Shown here one piece after another: positions 27,917-40,100 of a DNA stretch of 64,000 bases; within the stretch, counting starts at the first letter, position 1; each line of letters begins with the position of its first letter. Below the pieces are notes generated by a model. It had not been told where the DNA came from, did not search any database, and worked only from the letters and a program-made list of their open reading frames with translations. The translations under genes and the position numbers were made by a program. Source of the DNA: Leucobacter celer subsp. astrifaciens (GTDB taxonomy: Bacteria > Actinomycetota > Actinomycetes > Actinomycetales > Microbacteriaceae); contig NZ_JHEI01000136.1 in assembly GCF_001273835.1 (NCBI RefSeq), positions 434,001 to 498,000 of the forward strand. Direction: 5' to 3'.

Positions 27917-28708
27917 ATGTACCGCGAAACGGCGATCCCCGGACTCGGGACCCTGTGGGTTTCGGATCCGAGCGGCGCCGCCGCGAGGATTCCGGCCGAC
28001 GGTTGCGCGGATATCATCCTGCGCGACGACGAGCTGATCGTCGCCGGTCCCTCCACCCGTTGGCTGCTCGCCAGGGGAGGCGCGCACCTTCCCACCGTCG
28101 GGCTGAGGTTCGCACCCGGCCTGGCGGGGACGGTGTTCGCCGTCGATCCCAGTGCGGTCCAGGATCGGATCGTTCTCGCGCAGGATCTGCTGCCCGTCTC
28201 GCTCCGCAGGCGAGGGGAGCTGGCGCTGCGCTCGCTGCTGGCCGCCGGAGGGTCCGGAGAGGCCGCCTGCGCCGACGACCCCGGAGCGTTCCGCCGGGCG
28301 GCGCGCACGATCCCGCGCGAACTCGATCTGGACCCCGATGCGGCGGATCTCCGTTGGGCCTCGGAGATCCGAGGGGCCGCACGGCGCGGGGAGCCGTTCG
28401 CGCAGCTCGCGGATCGACTGGGATACTCCGAGCGTCACCTGCGGAGGCGCGTGCTGCGGTCGTTCGGCTACGGCTATGCGGCGCTGCGGCGGGTGCTGCG
28501 GGCGGCACGCGCCGGTGAGCTGATCAGGACCGAGACGATGCTGGCCGAGGTCGCGCAACTCGCGGGCTACGCGGATCAACCCCATATGACGCGCGAGTTC
28601 AAGCGTGTGATCGGGGCCACTCCCGCTCAGCTGGCCGTGTCCGTCGACGAGGCGAGCGGTGCGTACAGGTCGATCGAATTGCCGTCAGGGTCGAGCACGG
28701 TCGAGTAG
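27917..28708 (+). CDS. AraC family transcriptional regulator
   Basis: The 263-aa protein has an N-terminal ligand-type domain (TAIPGLGTLWVSDPSG, PADGCADIILRDDELIVAGPSTRW; DUF6597-like) and a C-terminal AraC HTH pair (about residues 155-245: FAQLADRLGYSERHLRRRVLRSFGYGYAALRRVLRAARA, then MLAEVAQLAGYADQPHMTREFKRVIGATPAQL). The second helix-turn-helix carries the family consensus. The 3' end overlaps the convergent VOC gene by 82 bp. Regulators of this type often sit next to glyoxalase-like genes, which they may control; here that is inferred from position only. Confidence 0.88.
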   Translation: MYRETAIPGLGTLWVSDPSGAAARIPADGCADIILRDDELIVAGPSTRWLLARGGAHLPTVGLRFAPGLAGTVFAVDPSAVQDRIVLAQDLLPVSLRRRGELALRSLLAAGGSGEAACADDPGAFRRAARTIPRELDLDPDAADLRWASEIRGAARRGEPFAQLADRLGYSERHLRRRVLRSFGYGYAALRRVLRAARAGELIRTETMLAEVAQLAGYADQPHMTREFKRVIGATPAQLAVSVDEASGAYRSIELPSGSSTVE

Positions 28709-29043
28709 CGCTGACCCCACGGAGCGTCCCAGGGTGCGGTGTGGGCAGCCCCGGGATACCGATCCACGATCTCCGCGTAGACGCGGTCGACCTCGTCCGG
28801 GCTCTCCGCGCTGAACGCGAAACCGATCCGGTTCTCGCCGGTGGGGAGTTCGAAGCCGGGCATGAACCCCTGAACGGTCGAGACGGGATCCCAGGCGAGT
28901 GTCATGCCGCTCGGCAGCTTCGCCTCGGCGTGCGGCGCGTCCTCCTGGACCGGTGGAACGTCCACCCCCAGTGCGCGGTAGAACGCGAGCGAGGCCCCGA
29001 GGTCGGCTGTGACGATGCCGATGAAGTCGAATTGAAGTGCCAT
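28627..29043 (-). CDS. VOC (glyoxalase/bleomycin-resistance) family protein
   Basis: The 138-aa protein has the paired beta-alpha-beta-beta-beta modules of the vicinal oxygen chelate fold: FDFIGIVTADLGASLAFYRALGVDVPP at the N-terminus and SVDEVDRVYAE-like and YSTVLDPDGNSIDLYAP in the C-terminal half. The DPDGN-x-I-D-L-Y ending carries the usual C-terminal metal or dimer motif. The substrate (a toxic aldehyde adduct, antibiotic or other) cannot be told. It ends opposite the AraC gene with an 82-bp convergent overlap. Confidence 0.9.
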   Translation of the reverse strand: MALQFDFIGIVTADLGASLAFYRALGVDVPPVQEDAPHAEAKLPSGMTLAWDPVSTVQGFMPGFELPTGENRIGFAFSAESPDEVDRVYAEIVDRYPGAAHTAPWDAPWGQRYSTVLDPDGNSIDLYAPLASSTDTAS

Positions 29044-29143
29044 GAATGCCAGCGTACGCGTCGGCGCAGAAGGCCGATAGAACGAAACGGACCTGTCGGA
29101 GCGGGCGCCGGTGCCGTGATCGCACCGCGCGCGCCCGGAGTCG

Positions 29144-29773
29144 CTAGCCGGCCACCGGCTGTCGCAGGATCGTGCGCTGCTTCTCCGGCGCGACCCGCCG
29201 GAAGTCGCTGAGGTAGATCTCGTGGTGCGTGCCCGCCATGCGCATGCCCTGATCGGGAATGATCTCGTGGTGCATGCGGTGCAGCACGGCGCCCTCGTCG
29301 TCGAAGGACCCGACGTGCAGCGTCTGCACGCAGCGCCCCTCCGAGAGCACGTCGAACCGCACCTCGTCGAGCCTGGGCGCGCCGCCCTTCCTGCGCACCC
29401 GCTCCACCGCGGAGACGAAGGCCTCGTGCTCGAGCCAGTCGGGCGCCATGAGCATGAGGGTCCAATCCCACTCGGCCTTGTCCCGGGCCGTGGTGAACGC
29501 CGCCATGTCGTCGGCCCACCAGAGTCCCTCGAGCGGCGGCACGACGTAGTCCCGGCCGAGTTCCCGCTTGCTGGCGAACTTCATCGCGTAGGCCAGGGGG
29601 TAGAGCGACTCGATCGCTTCCGAGAACTCCGGAGAACCGTTGGGGTCGCCGTGGCCGTCGATCATCAGATACCGCGTCGGCGGCATCTCGATGGTGCGGA
29701 ACTCACCGCGCTTGGCGCGGTACGCATCGAGCTCTTTCTTGAAGTCGATCTTCGGGGCTGCGGAGGAGGTCAC
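29144..29773 (-). CDS. GyrI-like small-molecule-binding domain protein
   Basis: The 209-aa product matches stand-alone GyrI-like proteins found in Actinobacteria and Firmicutes: KIDFKKELDAYRAKRGEFRTIEMPPTRYLMIDGHGDPNGSPEFSEAIESLYPLAYAMKF is the usual start, and GLWWADDMAAF, WDWTLMLMAPDWL and MHHEIIPDQGMRMAGTHHEIYLSDFRR follow. The GyrI-like fold binds small hydrophobic ligands, and a subset of the family hydrolyses such compounds. The ligand here is unknown. ATG 29773 lies in a short divergent-free gap downstream of the RES gene. Confidence 0.85.
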   Translation of the reverse strand: MTSSAAPKIDFKKELDAYRAKRGEFRTIEMPPTRYLMIDGHGDPNGSPEFSEAIESLYPLAYAMKFASKRELGRDYVVPPLEGLWWADDMAAFTTARDKAEWDWTLMLMAPDWLEHEAFVSAVERVRRKGGAPRLDEVRFDVLSEGRCVQTLHVGSFDDEGAVLHRMHHEIIPDQGMRMAGTHHEIYLSDFRRVAPEKQRTILRQPVAG

Positions 29774-29888
29774 GCGGCCAGTGTATGCGCCCCGGGGGTT
29801 CCGCGGGCGGTGACATCGTCCGCACCGACATCGACCGCACCGACCTCGCCCAGACGCTCTGCGGTCCGGCTGAACCGTCCCGCCCGCG

Positions 29889-30572
29889 TCACAGCAGCAG
29901 GTACCCGTACCGTTCGGCGATCGTATCGATCACCCCGGTGAGCTCCTCGCGATCGAGTTCGAGCAGGGCGAGCGGATGCCGGGGGAGAGCGTCCGCAGCG
30001 GGCTCCCAGAGCGCGGCGACTCTGGCCGAGGGCACGATCGACGACGACGCCAGCACACCGTCGAGATCCGGATAGCTCGCACGGATCGCGCGGGCCCACT
30101 CGCGGGAGCGCTCGCGCTCGCCCGAGGCGATCGCGGCGTTGCCGCCCGCCACCGCGATCCAGTCGCTGTCGCTCAGGTCGAGCAGGCGGAGGGGCCGAAC
30201 GGTCTCGAATACGGCGAGGGTCGGCGAGCCGGCTCCTCGCCGGATGATGCGGTGCTGCTGGAACACCTCGAGCAGGCATGCGGCGAGCGCGGACTCGAGG
30301 TCCGATCCGCTCTCGGCACCGGGCCCGTGCTCCTCGAGCACCGTGTACATCACTCCGCTTCCGGGGTGCGCTCCCGTCGGTTCCGGGTGCGGGTCGAAGC
30401 GCGCGTCGAGGGGACCGAACTCGCGGAACTCGAACCACTCGGCGGGGTGCGCTCCGCCCGCGCGGAAGATCCGGGCGAGCACACTCCCGTCGGCCGTCTC
30501 CCGCACCCAGCGGGGGTCGGCATCGAGCGCGGGGAAGCGTGCCGGGTCCGGCGCGGGCAGATACTCGCTCAC
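29889..30572 (-). CDS. RES domain toxin (putative NAD+-degrading)
   Basis: The 227-aa protein has the RES domain pattern at its N-terminal half (SVLARIFRAGGAHPAEWFEFREFGPLDARFDPH) and MYTVLEEHGPGAESGSDLESALAACLLEVF further on. Toxins with this domain, such as MbcT of Mycobacterium, degrade NAD+ by phosphorolysis and stop growth. The family carries key Arg, Glu and Ser residues, but I cannot assign them safely by eye here. The start is GTG 30572, overlapping the antitoxin-like gene's TGA (GTGA), so it is coupled and translated second, as in most RES pairs. The open frame runs further upstream but overlaps the antitoxin gene. Confidence 0.8.
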   Translation of the reverse strand: MSEYLPAPDPARFPALDADPRWVRETADGSVLARIFRAGGAHPAEWFEFREFGPLDARFDPHPEPTGAHPGSGVMYTVLEEHGPGAESGSDLESALAACLLEVFQQHRIIRRGAGSPTLAVFETVRPLRLLDLSDSDWIAVAGGNAAIASGERERSREWARAIRASYPDLDGVLASSSIVPSARVAALWEPAADALPRHPLALLELDREELTGVIDTIAERYGYLLL

Positions 30573-31207
30573 GGCAGCCGATTGAGCGCGTCGTCGACCG
30601 CGGCGGCGGCGGCGGCGGGATCTCCGCCCTGCGCCAGCCACTCGAACGGCGCGAGCGCTTCGCCGTCGACCCGGAGCCGCGGCGCCGGCGAGGTGAGCAC
30701 CCGTTCCGTGAGTAGCAGGGGAGTTCCCGGCGGGACGGCCCGGGCGACCGCGGACCATCCGTGAGGCTCGCGCCCATCGGGGAACTGGAACCGCGGAAGA
30801 TGCCAGCCGTCGCTGCGGCGCTGGGCGAGCAGGGTGCCCGCGGCGCAGCGCTGCCGCACCCGGGCGCTCGTCACGCCGAGCATCTCCGCCGCCTCCGACA
30901 CGGAGCAGGACTGCTGCTCCATCTGCCGTTCCCACAGCCGGCCCCGTGTCGTCGCAGGCAGGGCCGTGGTGGCCTGCAGAGCCGTTTCGCCCACCCCCAG
31001 TCGCGCCAGAGCCGACACCTCGGCGTCCGTGAGACCCCGAGTGCCGACGCGCTGGTGAGCCACGATGCCGGCCAGCATCTCCTCGGCGATGTCGAGATCG
31101 TCCTCCTCGATCTGGGTGACGAGTGCGAGCAGACGATCCCGCGTCGCCCGTTCGCGGGAGAGCCGCGGGATGCGCGTCCCGCCCTCGGGCAGCTGTGCGA
31201 TCGACAT
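30569..31207 (-). CDS. Putative antitoxin with helix-turn-helix and ParS-like C-terminal domain
   Basis: The 212-aa protein precedes the RES gene and overlaps it. Residues 100-121 (SCSVSEAAEMLGVTSARVRQR) form a helix-turn-helix of the MerR/excisionase type, followed by LPRFQFPDG, unlike the Xre fold of classic RES partners. The C-terminal end (about 160-210: LLTERVLTSPAPRLRVDGEALAPFEWLAQGGDPAAAAAAV) resembles the ParS/MbcA toxin-binding domain (DUF2384-like), with the L-x-G-x-x-P-x-E-W-L and G-G-D-P motif. The N-terminal 95 residues are helical and unassigned. ATG 31207 follows AAAGGA. An inverted repeat flanks the promoter and fits autorepression. Confidence 0.78.
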   Translation of the reverse strand: MSIAQLPEGGTRIPRLSRERATRDRLLALVTQIEEDDLDIAEEMLAGIVAHQRVGTRGLTDAEVSALARLGVGETALQATTALPATTRGRLWERQMEQQSCSVSEAAEMLGVTSARVRQRCAAGTLLAQRRSDGWHLPRFQFPDGREPHGWSAVARAVPPGTPLLLTERVLTSPAPRLRVDGEALAPFEWLAQGGDPAAAAAAVDDALNRLP

Positions 31208-31219
31208 CTCGAATCCTTT

Positions 31220-31254
31220 CGTTCGCTTGCGTCAATAGTACCCGAAAGCGAGCG
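31220..31254 (-). promoter_or_regulatory. Promoter and candidate operator of the RES toxin-antitoxin operon
   Basis: Two 12-bp arms (31220-31231 and 31243-31254) match as an inverted repeat at 10 of 12 positions. They flank TACTAT on the minus strand (31235-31240), a good -10 hexamer about 28 nt before the antitoxin start. Binding there would block RNA polymerase. Confidence 0.55.
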
Positions 31255-31284
31255 CCCTGAGAAGTGCGCCCACCGCGAAATTCA

Positions 31285-31300
31285 TCGTATATATGTTCGA
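31285..31300 (+). promoter_or_regulatory. LexA-like SOS box upstream of uvrA
   Basis: TCGTATATATGTTCGA has a perfect right half of the actinobacterial SOS consensus (TCGAAC-N4-GTTCGA) and a left half matching at 4 of 6 positions. It lies about 45 bp upstream of the uvrA start, where LexA control is common. Confidence 0.6.
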
Positions 31301-31331
31301 ATACCGGCCCATCCCGACGTAGGATGGGGTG

Positions 31332-34285
<2,954 letters not shown>

Positions 34286-34289
<4 letters not shown>

Positions 34290-36214
34290 GCCCAGACGAC
34301 CACCGGCTCTCGTTCCGCCCCGCGCAGGGCGAGATCCCGACGAGCCCGGGGGTCTACCGCTTCAGCGACCGGCACGGGCGGGTGCTGTACATCGGCAAGG
34401 CCAAGAACCTGCGGGCCAGGCTGGCCAACTACTTCCAGCCGATGCACTCGCTCATGCCGCGCACCCGCACCATGCTGTCGCTCGCGGCCAAGCTCGACTG
34501 GACGGTGGTGGCGACCGACACCGAGTCGCTCGTGCTCGAGCACACGTGGATCACCGAGTTCAAGCCGCCCTTCAACGTGCAGTTCAAGGACGACAAGACC
34601 TACCCCTATCTCGCCGTGACCCTGCGGGAGGAGGCGCCGCGCCTCATCATCACCCGTAACGAGAGGATCCGCGGCGCGAGGTACTTCGGGCCCTATCCGA
34701 AGGTCTGGGCGCTGCGGGAGACCACGGCACTGCTGCAGCAGGCGTTCCCCATCCGCACCTGCAACGACGCCGATTACAAGCGCGCCGTGCAGAGCGGACG
34801 GCCCTGCCTCGCGGGCCAGATCGGACGCTGCAGCGGCCCGTGCTCGCAGAAGCTGACCATCGAGGAGCATCGCGCCCGCGTCGAGGAGCTGGTGTCGTTC
34901 CTCGGCGGCGGCGACCGCTCCCATCTGAAGCGGCTGCAGCGCGCCATGCGCGACGCCGCGGCCGAGCAGCGCTACGAGGAGGCGGCCAGGCTGCGCGATC
35001 AGGCGCAGGCCGTCGAGCACGTGATGGAGAAGAACGCCGTCGTGCTCGGTCTCGACGTCAACCTCGACGTGTTCGGGCTGCGCGCCGACGAACTGGCCGC
35101 CGCCGCGCACCAGTTCATCATCCGCGGGGGCCGGATCCGGGGCGAGCGCAGCTGGATCGTCGACGTGGAACTCGACGACTCGCCCGGCACGCTGCTGGAG
35201 CAGGTGATCCAGTCGGCCTATGATGGGGATCGGGAACCCCCGCCGGAGATCCTCGTACCGCAGCTCCCCGACAACACCCCGGAGCTCGAAGAAGCCCTGA
35301 GCGCGCATCGCCCCCGACGCGGACGGGTCCGCCTGCGCGTGCCCGAACGGGGCGACAAGGTGCAGCTCATGGAGCGGGCGGTGCTCAACGCCGGCGAGCA
35401 GCTGATCCGGCACAAGCTCAAGCGCGCAGCCGATCTGACCGCCCGCACCGACGCCCTCGCCGAGCTGCAGCGCGCGCTCGGCATGGCAGAACCCCCGCTG
35501 CGCATCGAGTGCATCGACGTGTCCCACCTGCAGGGCACGGGCGTCGTCGCGTCGCTCGTCGTCTTCGAGGACGGCCTTCCCGCGAAGGGGGCCTACCGCA
35601 AGTACCGGATCGAGCAGACGCGCGACGACACCGATTCGATCCACCAGGTGGTGTCGCGCCGAGCCGCGCAGCTCAACCATGCCCGGGCGAGCGGCGAGGC
35701 TCCGAGCGGGATCTACCGCGACCGGCCTCAGCTCATCATCGTCGACGGCGGAGAACCGCAGGTGCGGGCGGCCGCGCGCGCACTCGAGGAGGCCGGGATC
35801 ACCGACGTCGCGCTGTGCGGGATCGCAAAGCGGCTCGAGGAGATCTGGCTGCCCGGGGACCCCTTCCCGGTGATCCTGCCGCGCACGAGCGAGGCGCTGT
35901 TCCTCGTGCAGCGCGTGCGCGACGAGGCGCACCGCTTCGCCATCGCATTCCAGCGCCAGCGCCGCAGCACATCGATCGCGAGCCGGCTGTCGGAGGTCCC
36001 GGGCCTGGGGCCCAAGCGGGTGCAGGGCCTGCTCAAGCACTTCGGCTCGGTCGCGCGGTTGCGCGCGGCATCGCACGAGGAGCTGTCGGCCGCGCCCGGC
36101 CTGGGGCCCAAGCTCGCCGAGCAGGTGCTCGCGCACCTCGGCCACGACCCCGAGGCTGCGGCTAAGCTTGAGGCAGCAGCTGAATCGATGCCGGACGGGG
36201 AGGATCGCGAATGA
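34286..36214 (+). CDS. uvrC: Excinuclease ABC subunit UvrC
   Basis: UvrC makes both incisions next to a lesion found by UvrAB. The GIY-YIG nuclease domain is at residues 15-95 ([30 protein letters not shown]), the UvrB-interacting helix at about 210-245, and the RNase H-like second nuclease with [24 protein letters not shown]. Two helix-hairpin-helix repeats close the protein ([17 protein letters not shown] and [15 protein letters not shown]). The 642-aa length is typical. TTG 34286 overlaps the uvrA TGA, so translation is coupled; the usual order here is uvrA-uvrC-rapZ-whiA. Confidence 0.97.
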
Positions 36215-37089
36215 ACGAGCAGGTATCCGGACAGGAGATCCTCATCGTCACCGGCATGTCCGGTGCCGGTCGCAGCACCGTGGCGAACACGCTCGAAGAC
36301 CTCGGCTGGTACGTGGTCGACAATCTGCCGCTGTCGATGCTGAAGACGCTGGCCGACATGGCGGACCGGTCCGGGGGAGCGCTGCCCCGGATCGTGGCCG
36401 TCGTCGATGTGCGCGGCCGGGATCTGTTCGGCGAGATCCAGGAGACGGTGGTCGAACTGCGCGGGAACGCGACGGTGCGCATCGTCTTCCTCGACGCGAC
36501 CGATGAGATCCTCGTGCGTCGCTACGAGTCCGTGCGCCGGCCGCATCCGCTGCAGGGCGAGGCGGGCAGCCTCCTCGAGGGCATCCGGCTGGAGCGGGAG
36601 CGGCTGCAGGAGCTGCGCGCGTCCAGCGACGTCGTCATCGACACCTCGCGCTACAACGTGCACGATCTGTCGACCGCCACCCGCGATCTGTTCTCGGACG
36701 ACAACACGCCCGGGCTGCAGCTGTCGGTGGTCAGCTTCGGCTTCAAGTACGGCACCCCGACCGACGTCGATCTCATGGTCGACATGCGCTTCCTGCCGAA
36801 TCCGTTCTGGATCCCCGAGTTGCGCCCCCTGACCGGGGTCGATCCCGAGGTGAAGGACTACGTGCTGAGCCGCGACGGAGCGGCGGACTTCCTCGATCAC
36901 TACGTGGCCGCGCTCACCCCGGTGCTCGCCGGCTTCCAGCGGGAGAACAAACGGCACGCCTCGCTCGCGGTAGGATGCACCGGCGGCAAACACCGCTCGG
37001 TCGCGACCGCCCGCGAGCTCGCAGACCGTCTCGCCGGGCTGCCCGGCGTCAGCGTCAGCCTGCGTCACCGCGACCTCGGTCGCGAGTGA
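36211..37089 (+). CDS. rapZ: RNase adapter protein RapZ (P-loop NTPase)
   Basis: The 292-aa nucleotide-binding protein has Walker [10 protein letters not shown] at residues 14-22 and a [13 protein letters not shown] and [10 protein letters not shown] segment in the C-terminal half, the family hallmark. In E. coli RapZ targets small RNAs to RNase E; in Gram-positives the partner and role differ and are less clear, though the gene is always next to whiA. ATG 36211 overlaps the uvrC stop (ATGA). It is followed by whiA after 64 nt. Confidence 0.95.
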   Translation: MNEQVSGQEILIVTGMSGAGRSTVANTLEDLGWYVVDNLPLSMLKTLADMADRSGGALPRIVAVVDVRGRDLFGEIQETVVELRGNATVRIVFLDATDEILVRRYESVRRPHPLQGEAGSLLEGIRLERERLQELRASSDVVIDTSRYNVHDLSTATRDLFSDDNTPGLQLSVVSFGFKYGTPTDVDLMVDMRFLPNPFWIPELRPLTGVDPEVKDYVLSRDGAADFLDHYVAALTPVLAGFQRENKRHASLAVGCTGGKHRSVATARELADRLAGLPGVSVSLRHRDLGRE

Positions 37090-37108
37090 CCCGCGCGCCG
37101 TCGATCGT

Positions 37109-37114
37109 TACATT
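37109..37114 (+). promoter_or_regulatory. Candidate -10 hexamer for whiA
   Basis: TACATT lies about 40 nt before the GTG start of whiA in an otherwise GC-rich context. Confidence 0.35.
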
Positions 37115-37153
37115 TTCGCGCTTTCACGCCAGACTCCGAAAGGACCCCAATTC

Positions 37154-38134
37154 GTGCTGTCGACCCCCGAGGTGAAGAGTGAACTCGTCCGTTTCCCGGT
37201 GCAGCGCACCGGCGAACGGATCGCGGAGGTCGCGACGATCCTGCGTCTCGCCGGCGGACTGCACACCATATCGGGCCGGATCGCCCTCGAGGCGGAGCTG
37301 CACACCCCGCAGATCGTGCAGCGCGTCCGCAAGGACCTCGCCGAGCTCTACGGCGTGCGCTCGGAGGCCAAGCAGCTGCCTCCGTCGAGCACTCGTCCCG
37401 GCGCCCCGCAGTTCCTCGTCCGCGTGCTGGACGGCGAGACTCTCGCCCGCCAGCTCGGCCTGCTCGATCAGCGCCGCCGCCAGATCAGGGGCCTGCCGAA
37501 CCGGCTCACGACGGGTGCTCAGGCCGAACTCGCCGCTATCTGGCGGGGTGCCTTCCTCGCGCGCGGCGGGATCACCGCCCCCGGTCGTTCCGCCGGTCTC
37601 GAGCTCGTCTGCCCCACGAGCGAGGTCGCCATGGCCCTCGTCGGCGCGGCGAACCGCCTCGGCATCGAGGCCAAGAGCCGCGAGATCCGCGGTCAGAACA
37701 AGGTCATGATCCGCGACAGCGAGGCGATCGGCGAGATGCTCGGCGCCATGGGCGCCGAGGAGGCGCGCACCAGCTGGGAGGAGCTGCGCCGGGCCCGCGA
37801 GACCCGCGCCACCGCGAACCGTCTCGTCAACTTCGACGACGCCAACCTGAGGCGTTCGGCGCAGGCCTCGGTCGCCGCCTGCGCGCGCGTCGAGCGTGCA
37901 CTCGAGATCCTCGGCGACGATGTGCCCGAGCACCTGCAGTACGCGGGGCAGCTGCGCCTCCAGCATCGCGAGGCCAGCCTCGACGATCTCGGCGCGCGCG
38001 CCGATCCGCCGCTCACGAAGGACGCGATCGCCGGGCGGATCCGCCGGCTGCTCGCCATGGCCGACAAGGAGGCCGAGGCGCGGGACATCCCCGGCACCGA
38101 GGCGAGCCTGCCGGAGGAGCTCGACTCGCTGTAG
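37154..38134 (+). CDS. whiA: DNA-binding protein WhiA
   Basis: WhiA is a sporulation/cell-division transcription regulator found in almost all Gram-positives; in non-sporulating Actinobacteria its exact job is less clear. The protein is 326 aa with a homing-endonuclease-like N-terminal part ([35 protein letters not shown] segment [15 protein letters not shown]) and a C-terminal helix-turn-helix ([44 protein letters not shown]). The start is GTG 37154. It follows rapZ, the standard order. Confidence 0.96.
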   Translation: MLSTPEVKSELVRFPVQRTGERIAEVATILRLAGGLHTISGRIALEAELHTPQIVQRVRKDLAELYGVRSEAKQLPPSSTRPGAPQFLVRVLDGETLARQLGLLDQRRRQIRGLPNRLTTGAQAELAAIWRGAFLARGGITAPGRSAGLELVCPTSEVAMALVGAANRLGIEAKSREIRGQNKVMIRDSEAIGEMLGAMGAEEARTSWEELRRARETRATANRLVNFDDANLRRSAQASVAACARVERALEILGDDVPEHLQYAGQLRLQHREASLDDLGARADPPLTKDAIAGRIRRLLAMADKEAEARDIPGTEASLPEELDSL

Positions 38135-38193
38135 CCGAGTCGACACTCGCCGTCAAGGCCCGTCATTCTCCGACGCTCCGGGGCGCGGAGTCA

Positions 38194-38199
38194 TAGACT
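38194..38199 (+). promoter_or_regulatory. Candidate -10 hexamer for sodA
   Basis: TAGACT lies 38 nt before the sodA ATG, giving a leader of about 30 nt that includes GGAG. Confidence 0.45.
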
Positions 38200-38237
38200 G
38201 GACCCGACAACTGATGACCCAGAGATTGGAGCGCCGC

Positions 38238-38855
38238 ATGGCTGCCTACTCACTTCCCGAGCTTCCCTATGATTACGCTGCTCTCGAGCCGCACATCAGC
38301 GGCAAGATCATGCAGTTGCACCACGACAAGCACCACCAGGCCTATGTGACCGGTGCCAACACGGCGCTCGAGCAGCTCGCCGAGGCCCGCGAGACCGAGA
38401 ACTTCGCGAACATCAACAAGCTCGAGAAGGATCTGGCCTTCCACCTCGGCGGTCACACGAACCACACGATCTTCTGGAACAACCTGTCGCCCGAGGGCGG
38501 CGGGGAGCCTGAGGGCGAACTCGCCGAGGCGATCAAGGATCAGTTCGGCTCGTTCGCCAAGTTCCAGGCGCAGTTCGCGGCGGTCGCGAACGGCATCCAG
38601 GGATCGGGCTGGTCGGTGCTCGCATGGGACACGATCGGCCAGCGCCTCTCGATCTTCCAGCTGTTCGATCAGCAGGCCAACGTGCCGCTCGGCCAGACGC
38701 CGCTGCTCATGCTCGACATGTGGGAGCACGCCTTCTACCTCGACTACCTCAATGTGAAGGCCGACTACGTCAAGGCGTTCTGGAACATCGCGAACTGGCA
38801 GGACGTGGCGAAGCGCCTCGAGACGGCCCGCGCGCAGACGCCCGGCCTGATCTGA
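38238..38855 (+). CDS. sodA: Superoxide dismutase, manganese type
   Basis: The 205-aa enzyme dismutates superoxide in the cytosol. Metal ligands line up as His28 (MQLHHDKHH), His76 (GGHTNH), Asp160 and His164 (DMWEHAFY). Gln121 in GIQGSGW matches the glutamine position that marks Mn-specific enzymes rather than Fe. Length and the N-terminal [19 protein letters not shown] are standard. ATG 38238 follows GGAG. It sits between whiA and pgk, where gapA is usually found. Confidence 0.96.
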   Translation: MAAYSLPELPYDYAALEPHISGKIMQLHHDKHHQAYVTGANTALEQLAEARETENFANINKLEKDLAFHLGGHTNHTIFWNNLSPEGGGEPEGELAEAIKDQFGSFAKFQAQFAAVANGIQGSGWSVLAWDTIGQRLSIFQLFDQQANVPLGQTPLLMLDMWEHAFYLDYLNVKADYVKAFWNIANWQDVAKRLETARAQTPGLI

Positions 38856-38897
38856 TCCGCCTGTAGAGCCCGAGCCTCCGAGGAGTCCGCCACACCC

Positions 38898-40100
38898 ATG
38901 CGCACCATCGAATCCCTGGGATCGCTGCGCTCTCGGACGGTCATCGTCCGCTGCGATCTCAACGTCCCGCTCGCCGACGGCGTCATCACCGATGACGGTC
39001 GTATCCGGGCTTCGCTCACCACCGTCCGCGAGCTGCGCGAAGCCGGCGCACGGGTGGTGCTGATCAGTCACCTGGGACGCCCGAAGGGCGCTCCGGAGGA
39101 GCGGTACTCGCTGCGACCCGTGGCGGAGCGCATGGGGGAGCTGCTCGGCGCCCCCGTCGAGTTCGTCGCCGAGACCGTCGGGGCGGAAGCCTCTGCGGCG
39201 GTCGGCGCCCTCGGCGAGGGTGATGTCGTGCTGCTCGAAAACCTCCGCTTCAACCCGGGCGAGACGAGCAAGGACGAGGCGGAGCGCCGCGCCTTCGCGC
39301 AGCGGCTCGCCGATCTCGGCGACGCGTTCGTCTCCGACGGCTTCGGGGTGGTGCACCGGCGCCAGGCGAGCGTGTACGAGCTCGCCCAGCTGCTGCCGAG
39401 CGCGGCCGGACGCCTGGTCGCGGCCGAGCTCGAGGTGCTGCAGCGGCTCACCGACCGCCCGGAGCGTCCCTATACGGTGGTGCTCGGCGGTTCGAAGGTC
39501 TCCGACAAGCTCGGGGTGATCTCGCACCTGCTCGAGCGCGTGGACACGCTCCTCATCGGGGGCGGCATGCTCTTCACGTTCCTCGCGGCCCAGGGCCACG
39601 GCGTCGCCGCCAGCCTGCTGGAGGCGGACCAGCTCGAGACCGTGCGCGGCTATCTCGCCGACGCCGAGCGGCGCGGCGTGCGCATCGTCCTGCCGAGCGA
39701 CGTGGTCGTGGCCGAGGCCTTCTCGGCCGACGCCGCCCACGAGGTGGTGCCGGCGGGCGCGATCGAGTCCTCCCGCTTCGGGGCGGCGGGGATCGGGCTC
39801 GACATCGGGCCCGATTCAGCGCGGACCTTCGCGGCCGTGATCGCGGAGTCGGCCACCGTGTTCTGGAACGGCCCGATGGGCGTGTTCGAGATGGAGGCGT
39901 TCGCAAGCGGCACTCGCACCGTCGCGCAGGCGCTCACCGACACCGACGGCTTCACCGTGGTCGGCGGAGGCGATTCCGCCGCGGCCGTGCGCGCGCTCGG
40001 TTTCGATGACGATCAGTTCGGACACATTTCGACGGGTGGCGGCGCGAGCCTCGAGTTCCTCGAGGGCAAGCAGCTTCCCGGACTGGAGGTAGTCGCGTGA
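38898..40100 (+). CDS. pgk: Phosphoglycerate kinase
   Basis: The 400-aa glycolytic kinase converts 1,3-bisphosphoglycerate and ADP to 3-phosphoglycerate and ATP. The N-terminal substrate domain has [14 protein letters not shown] and [12 protein letters not shown], with [12 protein letters not shown]; the C-terminal nucleotide domain has [27 protein letters not shown] and the hinge-side GGGDSAAAV and [13 protein letters not shown]. All the usual motifs are intact, though the segment [15 protein letters not shown] differs slightly from the common VHR-x-HAS form. The 4-base overlap with tpiA (GTGA) couples the two genes. Confidence 0.97.
   Translation: MRTIESLGSLRSRTVIVRCDLNVPLADGVITDDGRIRASLTTVRELREAGARVVLISHLGRPKGAPEERYSLRPVAERMGELLGAPVEFVAETVGAEASAAVGALGEGDVVLLENLRFNPGETSKDEAERRAFAQRLADLGDAFVSDGFGVVHRRQASVYELAQLLPSAAGRLVAAELEVLQRLTDRPERPYTVVLGGSKVSDKLGVISHLLERVDTLLIGGGMLFTFLAAQGHGVAASLLEADQLETVRGYLADAERRGVRIVLPSDVVVAEAFSADAAHEVVPAGAIESSRFGAAGIGLDIGPDSARTFAAVIAESATVFWNGPMGVFEMEAFASGTRTVAQALTDTDGFTVVGGGDSAAAVRALGFDDDQFGHISTGGGASLEFLEGKQLPGLEVVA

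Noticed and set aside
31220..31254. Reading the inverted repeat before the RES operon as a terminator of uvrA-region transcription
   Set aside because: It sits on the -10 hexamer upstream of the antitoxin start, not after a gene, and the arms are imperfect; an operator fits better.
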